From Amphritea sp. (GTDB lineage Bacteria; Pseudomonadota; Gammaproteobacteria; Pseudomonadales; Balneatricaceae): a stretch of 45,008 bases of DNA. Under the pieces are notes generated by a model. That model worked only from the letters and a program-made list of their open reading frames with translations, was not told where the DNA came from and ran no database searches. The translations under genes were made by a program, and so were the position numbers. The stretch is from contig NZ_JADGEW010000030.1 of NCBI RefSeq assembly GCF_016744155.1, positions 1-45,008 of the forward strand, given 5' to 3'. Position 1 is the stretch's first letter; the number at the start of each line of letters is the position of its first letter. Positions 23,514 through 32,106 of this stretch are shown piece by piece.

Positions 23514-24713
23514 ATGTTTAAGCCTCAATCGATTTCAGTCATTATCATTCTCGCAGCAGCCGTTGCATTGGGGCCACTGTCGACGGACATGTATCTGCCA
23601 AGCCTGCCAGGGTTGACCGGGGTATTTGATACGACGATCGATCGAGTACAGGTGACGCTTTCAGTCTATCTTTATGGTTTTGCCTTCGCTCAATTAGTCT
23701 ACGGCCCTTTGGCGGATCGTTTTGGCCGCAAACCCATCATGCTAGGCGGGCTGGTACTGTTCATTTTTAGTTCTATCGGTTGCGTTCAGTCAACCACCAT
23801 TGATGAACTGATAGTGTTTCGTTTCCTTCAAGCCCTTGGCGCTTGCGGTGGACAGGTATTGGCCCGAACAATGGTGCGTGATATTCATGGCCCCGTTAAT
23901 GCTGCGAAAGCTCTCTCAATGATGGGCAGTATTATGGCGCTTGCGCCGGTGGTAGCCCCCATTATTGGTGGCTGGATGATTCTCTGGTTCGAATGGACCT
24001 CAACTTTTATCTTCCTCACCATCTATGGCGTTTTAGCCTTCATACTGATTGTGTTTAAAGTGCCCGAATCCCTGGCTGCTGAAAACCGTAACTCACTCAA
24101 CCCCTGGACCATCCTGAAAAACTTTGGCTCTCTCTTGAGGCAGCCTGTCTTCATGGGTTATACGCTAAGCTGTAGCTTCATTTTTTCCGGCTTATTCGCC
24201 TTTCTCTCAGGTGCACCTTTTGTCATCATCGACTACTTTGGGTTTCCGGCTGAACACAGTGGTATCTTCTACGCTATCGCCTCCTGCGGCTTCTTAACCG
24301 GTACTATCATTGCCCAGCGCATCGGCTCCCGCGTGGGTATTAATGGCGTTATCAAGCGAGGTGCCTTATTTGCCGTTATCTCGGGAATCACTATGCTCGT
24401 ACCCGCCCTGTTTAACTTTCACAACCTCTGGCTAACGGCGTTAACTCAGGTCGTCTATATGGTAGGTGTCGGTATGATAATGCCCCAGGCAATGGCAGGC
24501 GCGCTCATACCTTTCCCTAAAATCACCGGCACAGCCTCTTCTCTGCTTGGTTTCACCCAGTCAGTGATTGCCGCCACTACGGGCATGTTGGTTGGGCATT
24601 ACCATAGTGGCACACCGACCACCATGGCAGTGACGATTGCGTTAATGGGGGCCCTCTCTTTGCTAAGCTTCTTACTACTTGTTAAACCCGCTATAAGCAA
24701 AAACCAACTTTGA
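23514..24713 (+). CDS. Bcr/CflA-family drug resistance MFS transporter
   Basis: The 399 residues have 12 predicted membrane helices. The N-terminus has ALGPLSTDMYLPSLPGL, typical of Bcr/CflA exporters. The loop 2-3 motif A is GPLADRFGRKP (~64), and motif C-like MALAPVVAPIIGGWM is at ~142. Proton-driven efflux of drugs or small metabolites (sulfonamide, bicyclomycin, cysteine in known members) is expected; the substrate is unknown. A GAAGAAG ribosome site precedes the ATG, and a palindromic operator candidate lies upstream. Confidence 0.92.
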   Translation: MFKPQSISVIIILAAAVALGPLSTDMYLPSLPGLTGVFDTTIDRVQVTLSVYLYGFAFAQLVYGPLADRFGRKPIMLGGLVLFIFSSIGCVQSTTIDELIVFRFLQALGACGGQVLARTMVRDIHGPVNAAKALSMMGSIMALAPVVAPIIGGWMILWFEWTSTFIFLTIYGVLAFILIVFKVPESLAAENRNSLNPWTILKNFGSLLRQPVFMGYTLSCSFIFSGLFAFLSGAPFVIIDYFGFPAEHSGIFYAIASCGFLTGTIIAQRIGSRVGINGVIKRGALFAVISGITMLVPALFNFHNLWLTALTQVVYMVGVGMIMPQAMAGALIPFPKITGTASSLLGFTQSVIAATTGMLVGHYHSGTPTTMAVTIALMGALSLLSFLLLVKPAISKNQL

Positions 24714-24832
24714 GTTTTAACCAAGGTCAAAGTTTTAATAAGGGTTTATCTTTATGAATATTCATGTGAAAGTAACGCCTGCAGTACGACTATTCACTAC
24801 TCTATTTTGTATCTTTTCGCTGGAGAATATTT

Positions 24833-25378
24833 ATGTTGATCTATCCAAACTCATCTTGTTTGCTGGTTGTTGATATACAAGAAAAACTGGCCCCAGCGAT
24901 ACATGAAGCCGAAGCTGTGGTCGCCAACGCACGCTGGTTAGTAGAGGTAGCGAAACTCGCCAAAGTACCCGTCTTAACATCGGAGCAATACCCGAAAGGT
25001 TTAGGCCGGACCGTTAAGGAACTGCGGGATGTATTACCTGAAGACGGCTATATGGAAAAGCTTCACTTCTCCTGTATGTCTGACCCGGGCTGTAACGAGA
25101 AGATCAATAGCCTTCGCCCTAATCAGGTAATCATTGTAGGAATGGAAGCCCATGTCTGTGTTTTGCAGACAGCCATTCAAATTAAACAGCAGGCACGGGA
25201 AGTATTTGTTGTATCCGATGCTGTCTCTTCACGTAACCCCGCTGATAAGGCGATGGCGCTTGAACGAATGCGCCATTGTGGAATTCATATTGTAACCAAA
25301 GAAATGGTTGGGTATGAGTGGATGCAGACATCAGGCACTCCTCAATTTAAAGAATTCAATATCAACTACGCGCGCTGA
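24833..25378 (+). CDS. Isochorismatase-like cysteine hydrolase
   Basis: The 181 residues carry the catalytic triad of the family: Asp in LLVVDIQEKL (~14), Lys in MEKLHFSCM (~83), and Cys in GMEAHVCVLQTA (~111) after the conserved cis-peptide region. Family members hydrolyse isochorismate, nicotinamide or other small amides; this one is nearest in look to the YcaC group and its substrate is unknown. GGAG lies 8 bp before the ATG and a terminator follows. Confidence 0.88.
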   Translation: MLIYPNSSCLLVVDIQEKLAPAIHEAEAVVANARWLVEVAKLAKVPVLTSEQYPKGLGRTVKELRDVLPEDGYMEKLHFSCMSDPGCNEKINSLRPNQVIIVGMEAHVCVLQTAIQIKQQAREVFVVSDAVSSRNPADKAMALERMRHCGIHIVTKEMVGYEWMQTSGTPQFKEFNINYAR

Positions 25379-25415
25379 TATTGCAGCACTAATTTAATAC
25401 TGGCCCACCAACTAA

Positions 25416-25442
25416 GCCACCTTTTAACAGGGTGGCTTTTTT
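25416..25442 (+). terminator. Rho-independent terminator after the hydrolase gene
   Basis: GCCACC-TTTTAACAG-GGTGGC followed by TTTTTT. Confidence 0.85.
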
Positions 25443-25466
25443 GTATCTGTAGCATTCACTGAAACG

Positions 25467-26381
25467 CTAAAGTTTTATCCGCTCAGACAGATCAGCGGCT
25501 GCCCCTTGAATAATATCAACCAGACTTACCGCTGCTTTTGAGAGCGGATAACGTTTGCGGGTTAGAATTCCTACCGGGCGAGACATAACCGGCGTATCAA
25601 GCTCACGGCATATAGCGCCTAACTCCCGCATCTGCTGAATACAGAGTGAAGGGACGGCACTCACCCCCAACCCGGTAGCCACCATTCGGCCGATAGTCGC
25701 CAGTTGATGCGTTTCAAATTCAGGTGATACCTGCAACCCCAATTGACGCAACTTAGCTTCGATCAATAAGCGAATACTGGAGGGTCGCTGCAGTGCGATG
25801 AAGTCATTATCTAACAACGCCTGCCAGGCAACCGTTTCTTGCAGAGCCAATGGATGATCAGGATAGACAACCGCAACAAATCGATCATCAAATAAAGGTG
25901 TAAAACTCAGATCATCAAACCGGCCTGGATCGAAGGTTATACCCACTTCAACCTGACCATTTCGTACCATATCTACGACGTCCTCAGCGATAACATCATT
26001 CACTGTTACGCTGACATTTGGATAAAGCGAGCGATAATCACTGATAATACTAGGCAGTAAACTACTGGCGAATGACGGCATCGCCGCGAGTACTACGCGC
26101 CCACGATTAAGCGCAAAACGCTGCGTCAGATCATCCAGTGCTGCATCATAATCATGAATAATTTTTTGTGCGACCGGATAGAACTCTTCACCCTCAGGAG
26201 TTAGTGCAATCGCCCGGGTAGTTCGGCTGAATAACGCGCCACCCGCCTCTTCTTCAAGATTTTTAATGGTAATACTCAGCGCTGGCTGAGACAGATGTAC
26301 CTGAGCACAAGCTTCAGTAAAACTCTGTGTTCGGGCAACCGCGACAAAAGCTCGCAACTGCTTCAGGGTAATATTGGCCAT
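25467..26381 (-). CDS. LysR-family regulator, divergent to scoAB
   Basis: The 304 residues have an N-terminal winged HTH (ITLKQLRAFVAVARTQSF, then AQVHLSQPALSITIKNLEEE) and an effector-binding domain (~90-300). It is read away from scoA across a 227-bp gap. By the usual LysR arrangement it probably controls acetoacetate use; the effector is unknown. Confidence 0.88.
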   Translation of the reverse strand: MANITLKQLRAFVAVARTQSFTEACAQVHLSQPALSITIKNLEEEAGGALFSRTTRAIALTPEGEEFYPVAQKIIHDYDAALDDLTQRFALNRGRVVLAAMPSFASSLLPSIISDYRSLYPNVSVTVNDVIAEDVVDMVRNGQVEVGITFDPGRFDDLSFTPLFDDRFVAVVYPDHPLALQETVAWQALLDNDFIALQRPSSIRLLIEAKLRQLGLQVSPEFETHQLATIGRMVATGLGVSAVPSLCIQQMRELGAICRELDTPVMSRPVGILTRKRYPLSKAAVSLVDIIQGAAADLSERIKL

Positions 26382-26499
26382 TTCGCGTTATCCAACTAAT
26401 CATATCCAACCTATATATAAACAAAATTTATAAATAGTTTAAATCATTAAATTTGCTAAATAATACAACCTATAAGAAACTTAACCTATTCGCGAAACA

Positions 26500-26542
26500 G
26501 GTATCCGGTGTTCCGGGAACGGAATAGTCCCAGCCGGATACC
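26500..26542 (+). promoter_or_regulatory. Leader hairpin upstream of scoA
   Basis: GGTATCCGG (26500-26508) pairs with CCGGATACC (26534-26542) over 9 bp. The loop contains the small palindrome GTTCCGGGAAC, and five T follow. It could be a leader attenuator or part of the regulator's operator. In the same gap CAACCTATA occurs twice (about 26405 and 26466), a candidate LysR binding repeat. Confidence 0.45.
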
Positions 26543-26608
26543 ATTTTTCAAAGTGCCTAAAAAGTGCGGATCTAAGATAACAAAAACCAAAAATGCGGAG
26601 TTACACCG

Positions 26609-27310
26609 ATGTCAGGTTTCAATAAAGTTGTAAACAGCTATGAAGAAGCGATGGAGGGCCTTGAAGATGGCATGACAGTCATCGCCGGGGGTTTTGGCCT
26701 TTGTGGTATCCCAGAAAACTTGATCGCACAGATCAAGACAATGAAAACCAAGGACCTTACCGTTGTCTCTAATAACTGCGGTGTCGATGGCTTTGGTCTG
26801 GGCATCCTTCTCGAAGATCGTCAGGTCAAAAAGATGATCTCTTCCTATGTCGGTGAAAACGCGCTGTTTGAAAAACAGTTGTTAGCAGGTGAGCTAGAGG
26901 TTGAACTAACACCTCAGGGCACCCTGGCTGAGAAAATGCGTGCTGGTGGTGCAGGTATTCCAGCATTTTATACTGCCACTGGTTACGGCACTCCCGTCGG
27001 TGATGGTAAAGAAGTTCGCGAATTCAATGACCGTAAATACATTATGGAAGAGTCCATTACCGGAGATTTTGCCATTGTAAAAGGCTGGAAAGCTGATACT
27101 TACGGCAATGTGGTTTACCGTGATACCGCTCAAAACTTCAACCCGATGGCAGCGACAGCTGGCAAGATCACTGTGGTAGAAGTTGAAGAAATTGTCGAGC
27201 CTGGTGAATTGAACCCAGCCGAAATTCACACGCCTGGCATCTACGTCAATCGTGTAATTAAAGGCACTTTCGAAAAGCGTATTGAGCAGCGCACTGTGCG
27301 TCAGGGCTGA
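26609..27310 (+). CDS. scoA: 3-oxoacid CoA-transferase subunit A
   Basis: The 233 residues match ScoA/AtoD-type alpha subunits: [19 protein letters not shown] (~21-40), [34 protein letters not shown] (~112) and a C-terminal [18 protein letters not shown]. With subunit B it moves CoA from succinyl-CoA to acetoacetate, forming acetoacetyl-CoA. CGGAG precedes the ATG, and scoB follows after 74 bp. Confidence 0.93.
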   Translation: MSGFNKVVNSYEEAMEGLEDGMTVIAGGFGLCGIPENLIAQIKTMKTKDLTVVSNNCGVDGFGLGILLEDRQVKKMISSYVGENALFEKQLLAGELEVELTPQGTLAEKMRAGGAGIPAFYTATGYGTPVGDGKEVREFNDRKYIMEESITGDFAIVKGWKADTYGNVVYRDTAQNFNPMAATAGKITVVEVEEIVEPGELNPAEIHTPGIYVNRVIKGTFEKRIEQRTVRQG

Positions 27311-27384
27311 TACGACACTCCGGTAAACATATTTAATTTCGGATAGCAGCTAAGTTTGCGCTATCAGGAAGAAGAGGAAAGACA

Positions 27385-28044
27385 ATGGCACTCTCACGTG
27401 AACAGATAGCACAGCGTATTGCCCGCGAACTACAAGACGGTTTTTACGTTAACCTGGGTATTGGTATCCCAACGTTGGTGGCTAACTATATTCCGGACGG
27501 AATAGAAGTAATGCTGCAATCAGAAAACGGCTTGCTAGGAATGGGCCCTTTCCCTACTGAAGATGAGATCGATGCAGATATGATCAACGCGGGTAAGCAA
27601 ACCGTTACTGCAGCGACTGGCGCATCTATATTCTCATCTGCTGAGTCGTTTGCGATGATTCGTGGCGGCCATGTAGACCTAACAGTGCTAGGCGCATTTG
27701 AAGTTGATGTTAACGGCAACATCGCTTCCTGGATGATTCCCGGCAAACTGATCAAAGGGATGGGCGGCGCGATGGACCTGGTAGCCGGTGCTGACAACAT
27801 CATCGTCACCATGACCCATGCATCAAAGCACGGCGAATCCAAACTGCTGAAAGAATGCTCCCTGCCCCTAACCGGTTCTGGCTGCATCAAAAAGGTACTA
27901 ACTGACCTTGCCTATATGGAAATAAAAGATGGTGCTTTTCACCTGAAAGAACGCGCTCCAGGCGTTTCAGTTGAAGAGATCATTTCTAAGACTGAAGGCA
28001 AGCTGGTTGTTCCTGACGAAGTACCAGAGATGACATTTTCTTAA
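27385..28044 (+). CDS. scoB: 3-oxoacid CoA-transferase subunit B
   Basis: The 219 residues include VNLGIGIPTLVANYIP (~22) and SENGLLGMGPFP (~51), where the glutamate is the catalytic residue that carries CoA. GGHVDLTVLGAFEVD (~93) and the C-terminal PGVSVEEIISKTEGKL are typical. It works as an A2B2 or AB enzyme with ScoA. A bidirectional terminator follows at 28130. Confidence 0.93.
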   Translation: MALSREQIAQRIARELQDGFYVNLGIGIPTLVANYIPDGIEVMLQSENGLLGMGPFPTEDEIDADMINAGKQTVTAATGASIFSSAESFAMIRGGHVDLTVLGAFEVDVNGNIASWMIPGKLIKGMGGAMDLVAGADNIIVTMTHASKHGESKLLKECSLPLTGSGCIKKVLTDLAYMEIKDGAFHLKERAPGVSVEEIISKTEGKLVVPDEVPEMTFS

Positions 28045-28129
28045 AGGCAGCCGCTAGTTGTTAACGGCTAGAGAAAGCCTTTCCGATAGTGAGCAATAAG
28101 CTATCGAGTCAATAACAACTGGTTGACAC

Positions 28130-28164
28130 AAAAAAGGCTGATGCTTAACGCATCAGCCTTTTTT
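28130..28164. terminator. Bidirectional terminator between scoB and the cytochrome gene
   Basis: AAAAAA-GGCTGATGC-TTAAC-GCATCAGCC-TTTTTT, symmetric, serves both convergent genes. Confidence 0.9.
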
Positions 28165-28182
28165 ATTGAATGAATCCTGAGT

Positions 28183-28512
28183 TTATTCCGGCGCGGGCAG
28201 CTGATAAAACTCCCTATTCATATAGGCCGCCACATCGGCTACGTCCTCCGGAAACCAACCAACATCTAGGTTGGTATTACAGCCTTCAACCATCGCTTCA
28301 AGCTTAGCGTAGGTTGTTGCTTTTCGATCGCTTCGAGAAAAAAAGTCAGTGTCATGGCAAGTTTCGCAGTCAATATCAGTGCGATGCTCCCCCTGATAGG
28401 TGCGCTCAATCTGCACTTCATCGTATAGCTCTTTCCCAGTATCAGGATCAGCAGCCAATACCGGTCCGCAGGTTAAACAGATTGCTGTCGCAGCAAGTAA
28501 GATCTTTTTCAT
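28183..28512 (-). CDS. Secreted monohaem cytochrome c, SHP/DUF1924-like
   Basis: The start chosen is ATG 28510-28512 behind GGAGGACTC (109 residues). A signal peptide covers ~1-20 (KKILLAATAICLTCGPVLAA). One haem site, CETCH, lies at ~49. The C-terminal part VEGCNTNLDVGWFPEDVADVA resembles the end of Rhodobacter SHP, where an Asn next to Cys is the unusual haem ligand. The second cysteine of that SHP loop is replaced here. SHP-type cytochromes bind oxygen or act on reactive oxygen species; the role here is inferred. It is 89 bp downstream of dsbD on the same strand. Confidence 0.75.
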   Translation of the reverse strand: MKKILLAATAICLTCGPVLAADPDTGKELYDEVQIERTYQGEHRTDIDCETCHDTDFFSRSDRKATTYAKLEAMVEGCNTNLDVGWFPEDVADVAAYMNREFYQLPAPE

Positions 28513-28601
28513 AGAGTCCTCCATAGACTTTTTATTATTTTTAGGGAGGCGCTATAAACCTGCTTTGCTGTACTTGTATTAACTCAGTACAGCACTCCCT
28601 A

Positions 28602-30473
28602 TCAATTCAGTACAGCGATATGGTTTACAAATACTTGTGGGTCTATTACCCCGATCAAAGTCATGTTGGGTTGTAATTCACCCGCCCGATCGTAAAAGAT
28701 CAGCGCGGGTGGGCCGATGACACTGTAAAGGCGATTTAACTCTTTTGCCGCCTCATCATTAGCTGTCACATCTACCTTAATTCGTGAGAATCCACTTAGC
28801 CCAGCCTGCACTGCGCTATCGGCAAAAGTGACATAATCCAGCTCAACGCAGGAAATACACCAATCGGCGTAGAAATCCAGCATCACGGGTTGTTGTTTTG
28901 ACTTCGCTTCGTCAAGCAATAGATCGAGTTGTTGCTTACTGGTAACTCTGGCAAAACTCATTTCTGAAGAGGCCTGAACCTGACCGCCCCCAGCAAAGCC
29001 TTTCAACGGCTGTAACAGGCTTTTCCCACCCGTCAAACCACCAATAAACAGAATGCCTCCATAGAGCAGTAATACGACGCCTATCCCCTTCCAGAAATAA
29101 CTCCAGCCGACGGCTTTATCTTTTAACCTGTCCAGCGCCTTCATATGCACAGCCGCCACCAGCAGTATCACGGCGTAAAGTAGTAACGCGATATTATCGG
29201 CAATAACCCTATCCAGCATCCACACAGCCAACAACAACAGCATGACACCGAAGCCCGCTTTAACACTTTCCATCCAGGCACCGGCTTTAGGTAATAACTT
29301 ACCCGCAGATGCGCCAATCACCAACAGCGGCACTCCCATACCGATACTCAGACTAAACAGCGCTGCGCCACCCAATAATGGGTCACCACTCTGACCGATG
29401 TAGATAAGCGCACCCGCCAGAGGAGCGGCCATGCAGGGCCCTACAATCAATGCTGACAAGAAACCCATTATCGCGACACCCATCACAGTGCCGCCTTTCT
29501 GGCTACTGCTGAGGTTATTTAAACGGCTCTGTAAACCTGAGGGCAGCTGCAGCTCATAGAAGCCGAACATCGATAGCGAAAGCAGAACAAAAATCAAGCT
29601 GAAGACGCTAATAATCCAAGCATTCTGAAACGCTGCTTGTAAGTTTTCACCGAACAATCCAGCAATGACACCCGCAACGGTATAGGTCAGCGATACCGCT
29701 AATACGTAAACCAGCGACAACATGAAACCGTGTGCCGCTGTGGTTTTATGCCCGTGTCCCGCAATAATACTGGAGAGAATCGGAATCATCGGGAACACAC
29801 AGGGTGTTAGCGCTAACGCGAGGCCAGCGACAAAGAAAGCGCCAAGTGTCAGCAACAAACTACTACCCGAAATAAGCGCAGCAAATCGATCTTGTTCACT
29901 GAGTTGGGTTGAAGCGAGCTGACTAGCCTGCGCAGGAATCACCCTAGAATCATTTTGGGGTGTGCTTGTGGCGCTAACGGACTGAGTTTGTAGCGGTACC
30001 TGACTCAGATTGATGGTCTTGGTTACCGGCGGGTAGCATATTCCTCCGTCCCAGCAGCCCTGGTAATTAATAGTGACCACGGAGTCGACTGGTTGGCCAG
30101 TGGTACTTGTGAGGTCGACATTCACTACGGCCTGATTATGGAAAACCCAGACCTGACCAAACAGAGGGTCTTGTTTCTGAGTAGCCTGAGAATAATCACG
30201 ACTTAATTCATTAATTTCTGGCCCGTAACTTAGCTCAATTTTGTCACGATAAAGATAATAGTCATCCGGAATCGTCCAGATCAGTTTGACACTGCCGCCA
30301 TTCTGCTCAGAATCAAAGACAAATGCCTGCTCAACCTGAAGAGGCCCATCCTGAGAAGAAAAAGGGTTGGCGTTATCAAACAGCCCCGCCCTCGCGGGCA
30401 AGCTGAACTGCAGCAGTGCTAACACCAGCACTGCTATCATAGAAACTGTTAGACGATGTAAAACTACAGGCAC
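28602..30473 (-). CDS. dsbD: Thiol:disulfide interchange protein DsbD
   Basis: The 623 residues begin with a signal peptide (~1-30, ending PARAG). The periplasmic alpha domain holds GCWDGGICYPPVTK (~138, two cysteines). The membrane beta domain has eight helices, with cysteines in LALTPCVFPMIPILS (~223) and IVGPCMAAPLAGAL (~345). The C-terminal thioredoxin domain has DFYADWCISCVELDY (~535). DsbD carries electrons from cytoplasmic thioredoxin to periplasmic DsbC and cytochrome c maturation partners. All six cysteines are in place. A cytochrome c gene follows. Confidence 0.95.
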   Translation of the reverse strand: MPVVLHRLTVSMIAVLVLALLQFSLPARAGLFDNANPFSSQDGPLQVEQAFVFDSEQNGGSVKLIWTIPDDYYLYRDKIELSYGPEINELSRDYSQATQKQDPLFGQVWVFHNQAVVNVDLTSTTGQPVDSVVTINYQGCWDGGICYPPVTKTINLSQVPLQTQSVSATSTPQNDSRVIPAQASQLASTQLSEQDRFAALISGSSLLLTLGAFFVAGLALALTPCVFPMIPILSSIIAGHGHKTTAAHGFMLSLVYVLAVSLTYTVAGVIAGLFGENLQAAFQNAWIISVFSLIFVLLSLSMFGFYELQLPSGLQSRLNNLSSSQKGGTVMGVAIMGFLSALIVGPCMAAPLAGALIYIGQSGDPLLGGAALFSLSIGMGVPLLVIGASAGKLLPKAGAWMESVKAGFGVMLLLLAVWMLDRVIADNIALLLYAVILLVAAVHMKALDRLKDKAVGWSYFWKGIGVVLLLYGGILFIGGLTGGKSLLQPLKGFAGGGQVQASSEMSFARVTSKQQLDLLLDEAKSKQQPVMLDFYADWCISCVELDYVTFADSAVQAGLSGFSRIKVDVTANDEAAKELNRLYSVIGPPALIFYDRAGELQPNMTLIGVIDPQVFVNHIAVLN

Positions 30474-30749
30474 GGTAACCCCTTAAATTATAAGCAATAT
30501 CGGACAGCTTTATGGACAGCAATCTATCGGAGGAGTTCGATAAACGATGCAAAAAACGATCAAACAAACTTATCTATATATCTTAATAACCTTAAAGAAT
30601 ATAAAAGATCAATAGCTTTAAGACGATTGTATCATCTGATCAGTTTGCTCAGCACTTAAACCTTTCCTCTGAATATGTTACAAAGTACCTCCTTTACGAA
30701 CGCGCTAACGGGTGTACAGAGTAAAGGCTGTGCACTTTAGGAAATTGAG

Positions 30750-31817
30750 ATGTCTGATAACCGAGTCGAAAACCTCAATATTGAGAGTAATACGGTTCTG
30801 GTCACACCTGACCAGCTAAAAACTAAGCTTCCCCTGTCTGAATCTGCAACGGCTACTGTTATGGAAGGCCGCCAGGTAATAAAGGATATTATAAAGGGTG
30901 AAGATAAGCGCTTGTTTGTGGTGGTGGGCCCCTGCTCTATCCATGACACCAAAGCCGCAATCGAATATGGCCACAAGCTTAAACAGCTTGCTGAGCAAGT
31001 ACAGGACACTCTCTATCTGGTAATGCGCGTCTATTTTGAGAAGCCCCGTACCACCGTTGGCTGGAAAGGCCTGATCAACGACCCGCATATGAATGACTCT
31101 TTTGAGATCGAAGAGGGTTTACATATAGGCCGTGAACTACTGATACAACTTTCAGAAGCCGGATTGCCGCTAGCGACAGAAGCACTAGACCCAATCTCAC
31201 CTCAGTATCTGCAAGACCTTATATCCTGGTCGGCTATTGGTGCACGTACGACTGAGTCACAGACACACCGCGAGATGTCCAGCGGTCTTTCTGGAGCTGT
31301 TGGCTTCAAAAATGGCACTGATGGTGGCCTTACCGTTGCGATCAACGCTTTGGAATCTGTTTCCCATCCGCACAATTTTCTCGGTATTAACGAAGAAGGC
31401 CAATGTTCCATCGTGCGTACTAAAGGCAATGAATACGGCCATGTAGTACTGCGCGGCGGTAACGGTAAGCCTAACTATGATTCTGTGAATGTTGCTCTGT
31501 GTGAGCAGGCGCTTGATAAAGCCGGCTTAAAGAACAACCTGATGATCGATTGCAGCCATGCAAATTCCAATAAAGACCCGGCATTGCAGCCACTGGTAAT
31601 GGAAAATGTCACTCATCAGATTATGGATGGTAATAAATCTATTATTGGTCTTATGGTTGAATCTAACCTGGGTTGGGGCAATCAGAAGATGACTGCTGAC
31701 CCTGCCGATCTCCAGTATGGTGTTTCTATCACCGACGCTTGCATTGACTGGGATACTACTGAGAAAACCTTACTCGATATGCATGCCAGATTAAAAGATG
31801 TTTTGCCAACTCGCTAA
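30750..31817 (+). CDS. aroG: 3-deoxy-7-phosphoheptulonate (DAHP) synthase, class I AroFGH type
   Basis: The 355 residues are close to E. coli AroG (350). Landmarks: VVVGPCSIHDTKAAIEYG (metal Cys, ~67), RVYFEKPRTTVGWKGLINDP (~100), SWSAIGARTTESQTHR (~160), VGFKNGTDGG and IDCSHANSNKDP (~273). It condenses phosphoenolpyruvate and erythrose 4-phosphate at the start of the shikimate pathway. Which aromatic amino acid inhibits it cannot be read safely, so the symbol is nominal. It is divergent from dsbD and a terminator follows. Confidence 0.93.
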   Translation: MSDNRVENLNIESNTVLVTPDQLKTKLPLSESATATVMEGRQVIKDIIKGEDKRLFVVVGPCSIHDTKAAIEYGHKLKQLAEQVQDTLYLVMRVYFEKPRTTVGWKGLINDPHMNDSFEIEEGLHIGRELLIQLSEAGLPLATEALDPISPQYLQDLISWSAIGARTTESQTHREMSSGLSGAVGFKNGTDGGLTVAINALESVSHPHNFLGINEEGQCSIVRTKGNEYGHVVLRGGNGKPNYDSVNVALCEQALDKAGLKNNLMIDCSHANSNKDPALQPLVMENVTHQIMDGNKSIIGLMVESNLGWGNQKMTADPADLQYGVSITDACIDWDTTEKTLLDMHARLKDVLPTR

Positions 31818-31835
31818 GTTGAGTAAAGCCTTGAA

Positions 31836-31861
31836 AAAAGAGACCTTCGGGTCTCTTTTTT
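31836..31861 (+). terminator. Rho-independent terminator after DAHP synthase
   Basis: GAGACC-TTCG-GGTCTC with A-run before and TTTTTT after. Confidence 0.9.
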
Positions 31862-32106
31862 ATTATCTGGCAACACAGAATCACTAACTTTCTATGCTGC
31901 AGTGCGGTAATAATACTACAGCACACTATCTTTTAGTCGATAGTTCACATCTGAGTCCGTCTTAATACTTCAGTATTGGTAAATTTATAACGTATAATGC
32001 ACCGCGGAATAAAAAATTAGAAAGGCTTACGCAAAGATGTGACAGACAGCCACAAGCTGCTCTGTTAAGCCTCTGGCTTATCAGCCAAAAATACAAAGGG
32101 GATGAA

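Noticed and set aside
26382-26608. Sigma-54 promoter before scoAB
   Set aside because: Looked for a GG-N10-GC pair at the right spacing because related operons use sigma-54; none was convincing.
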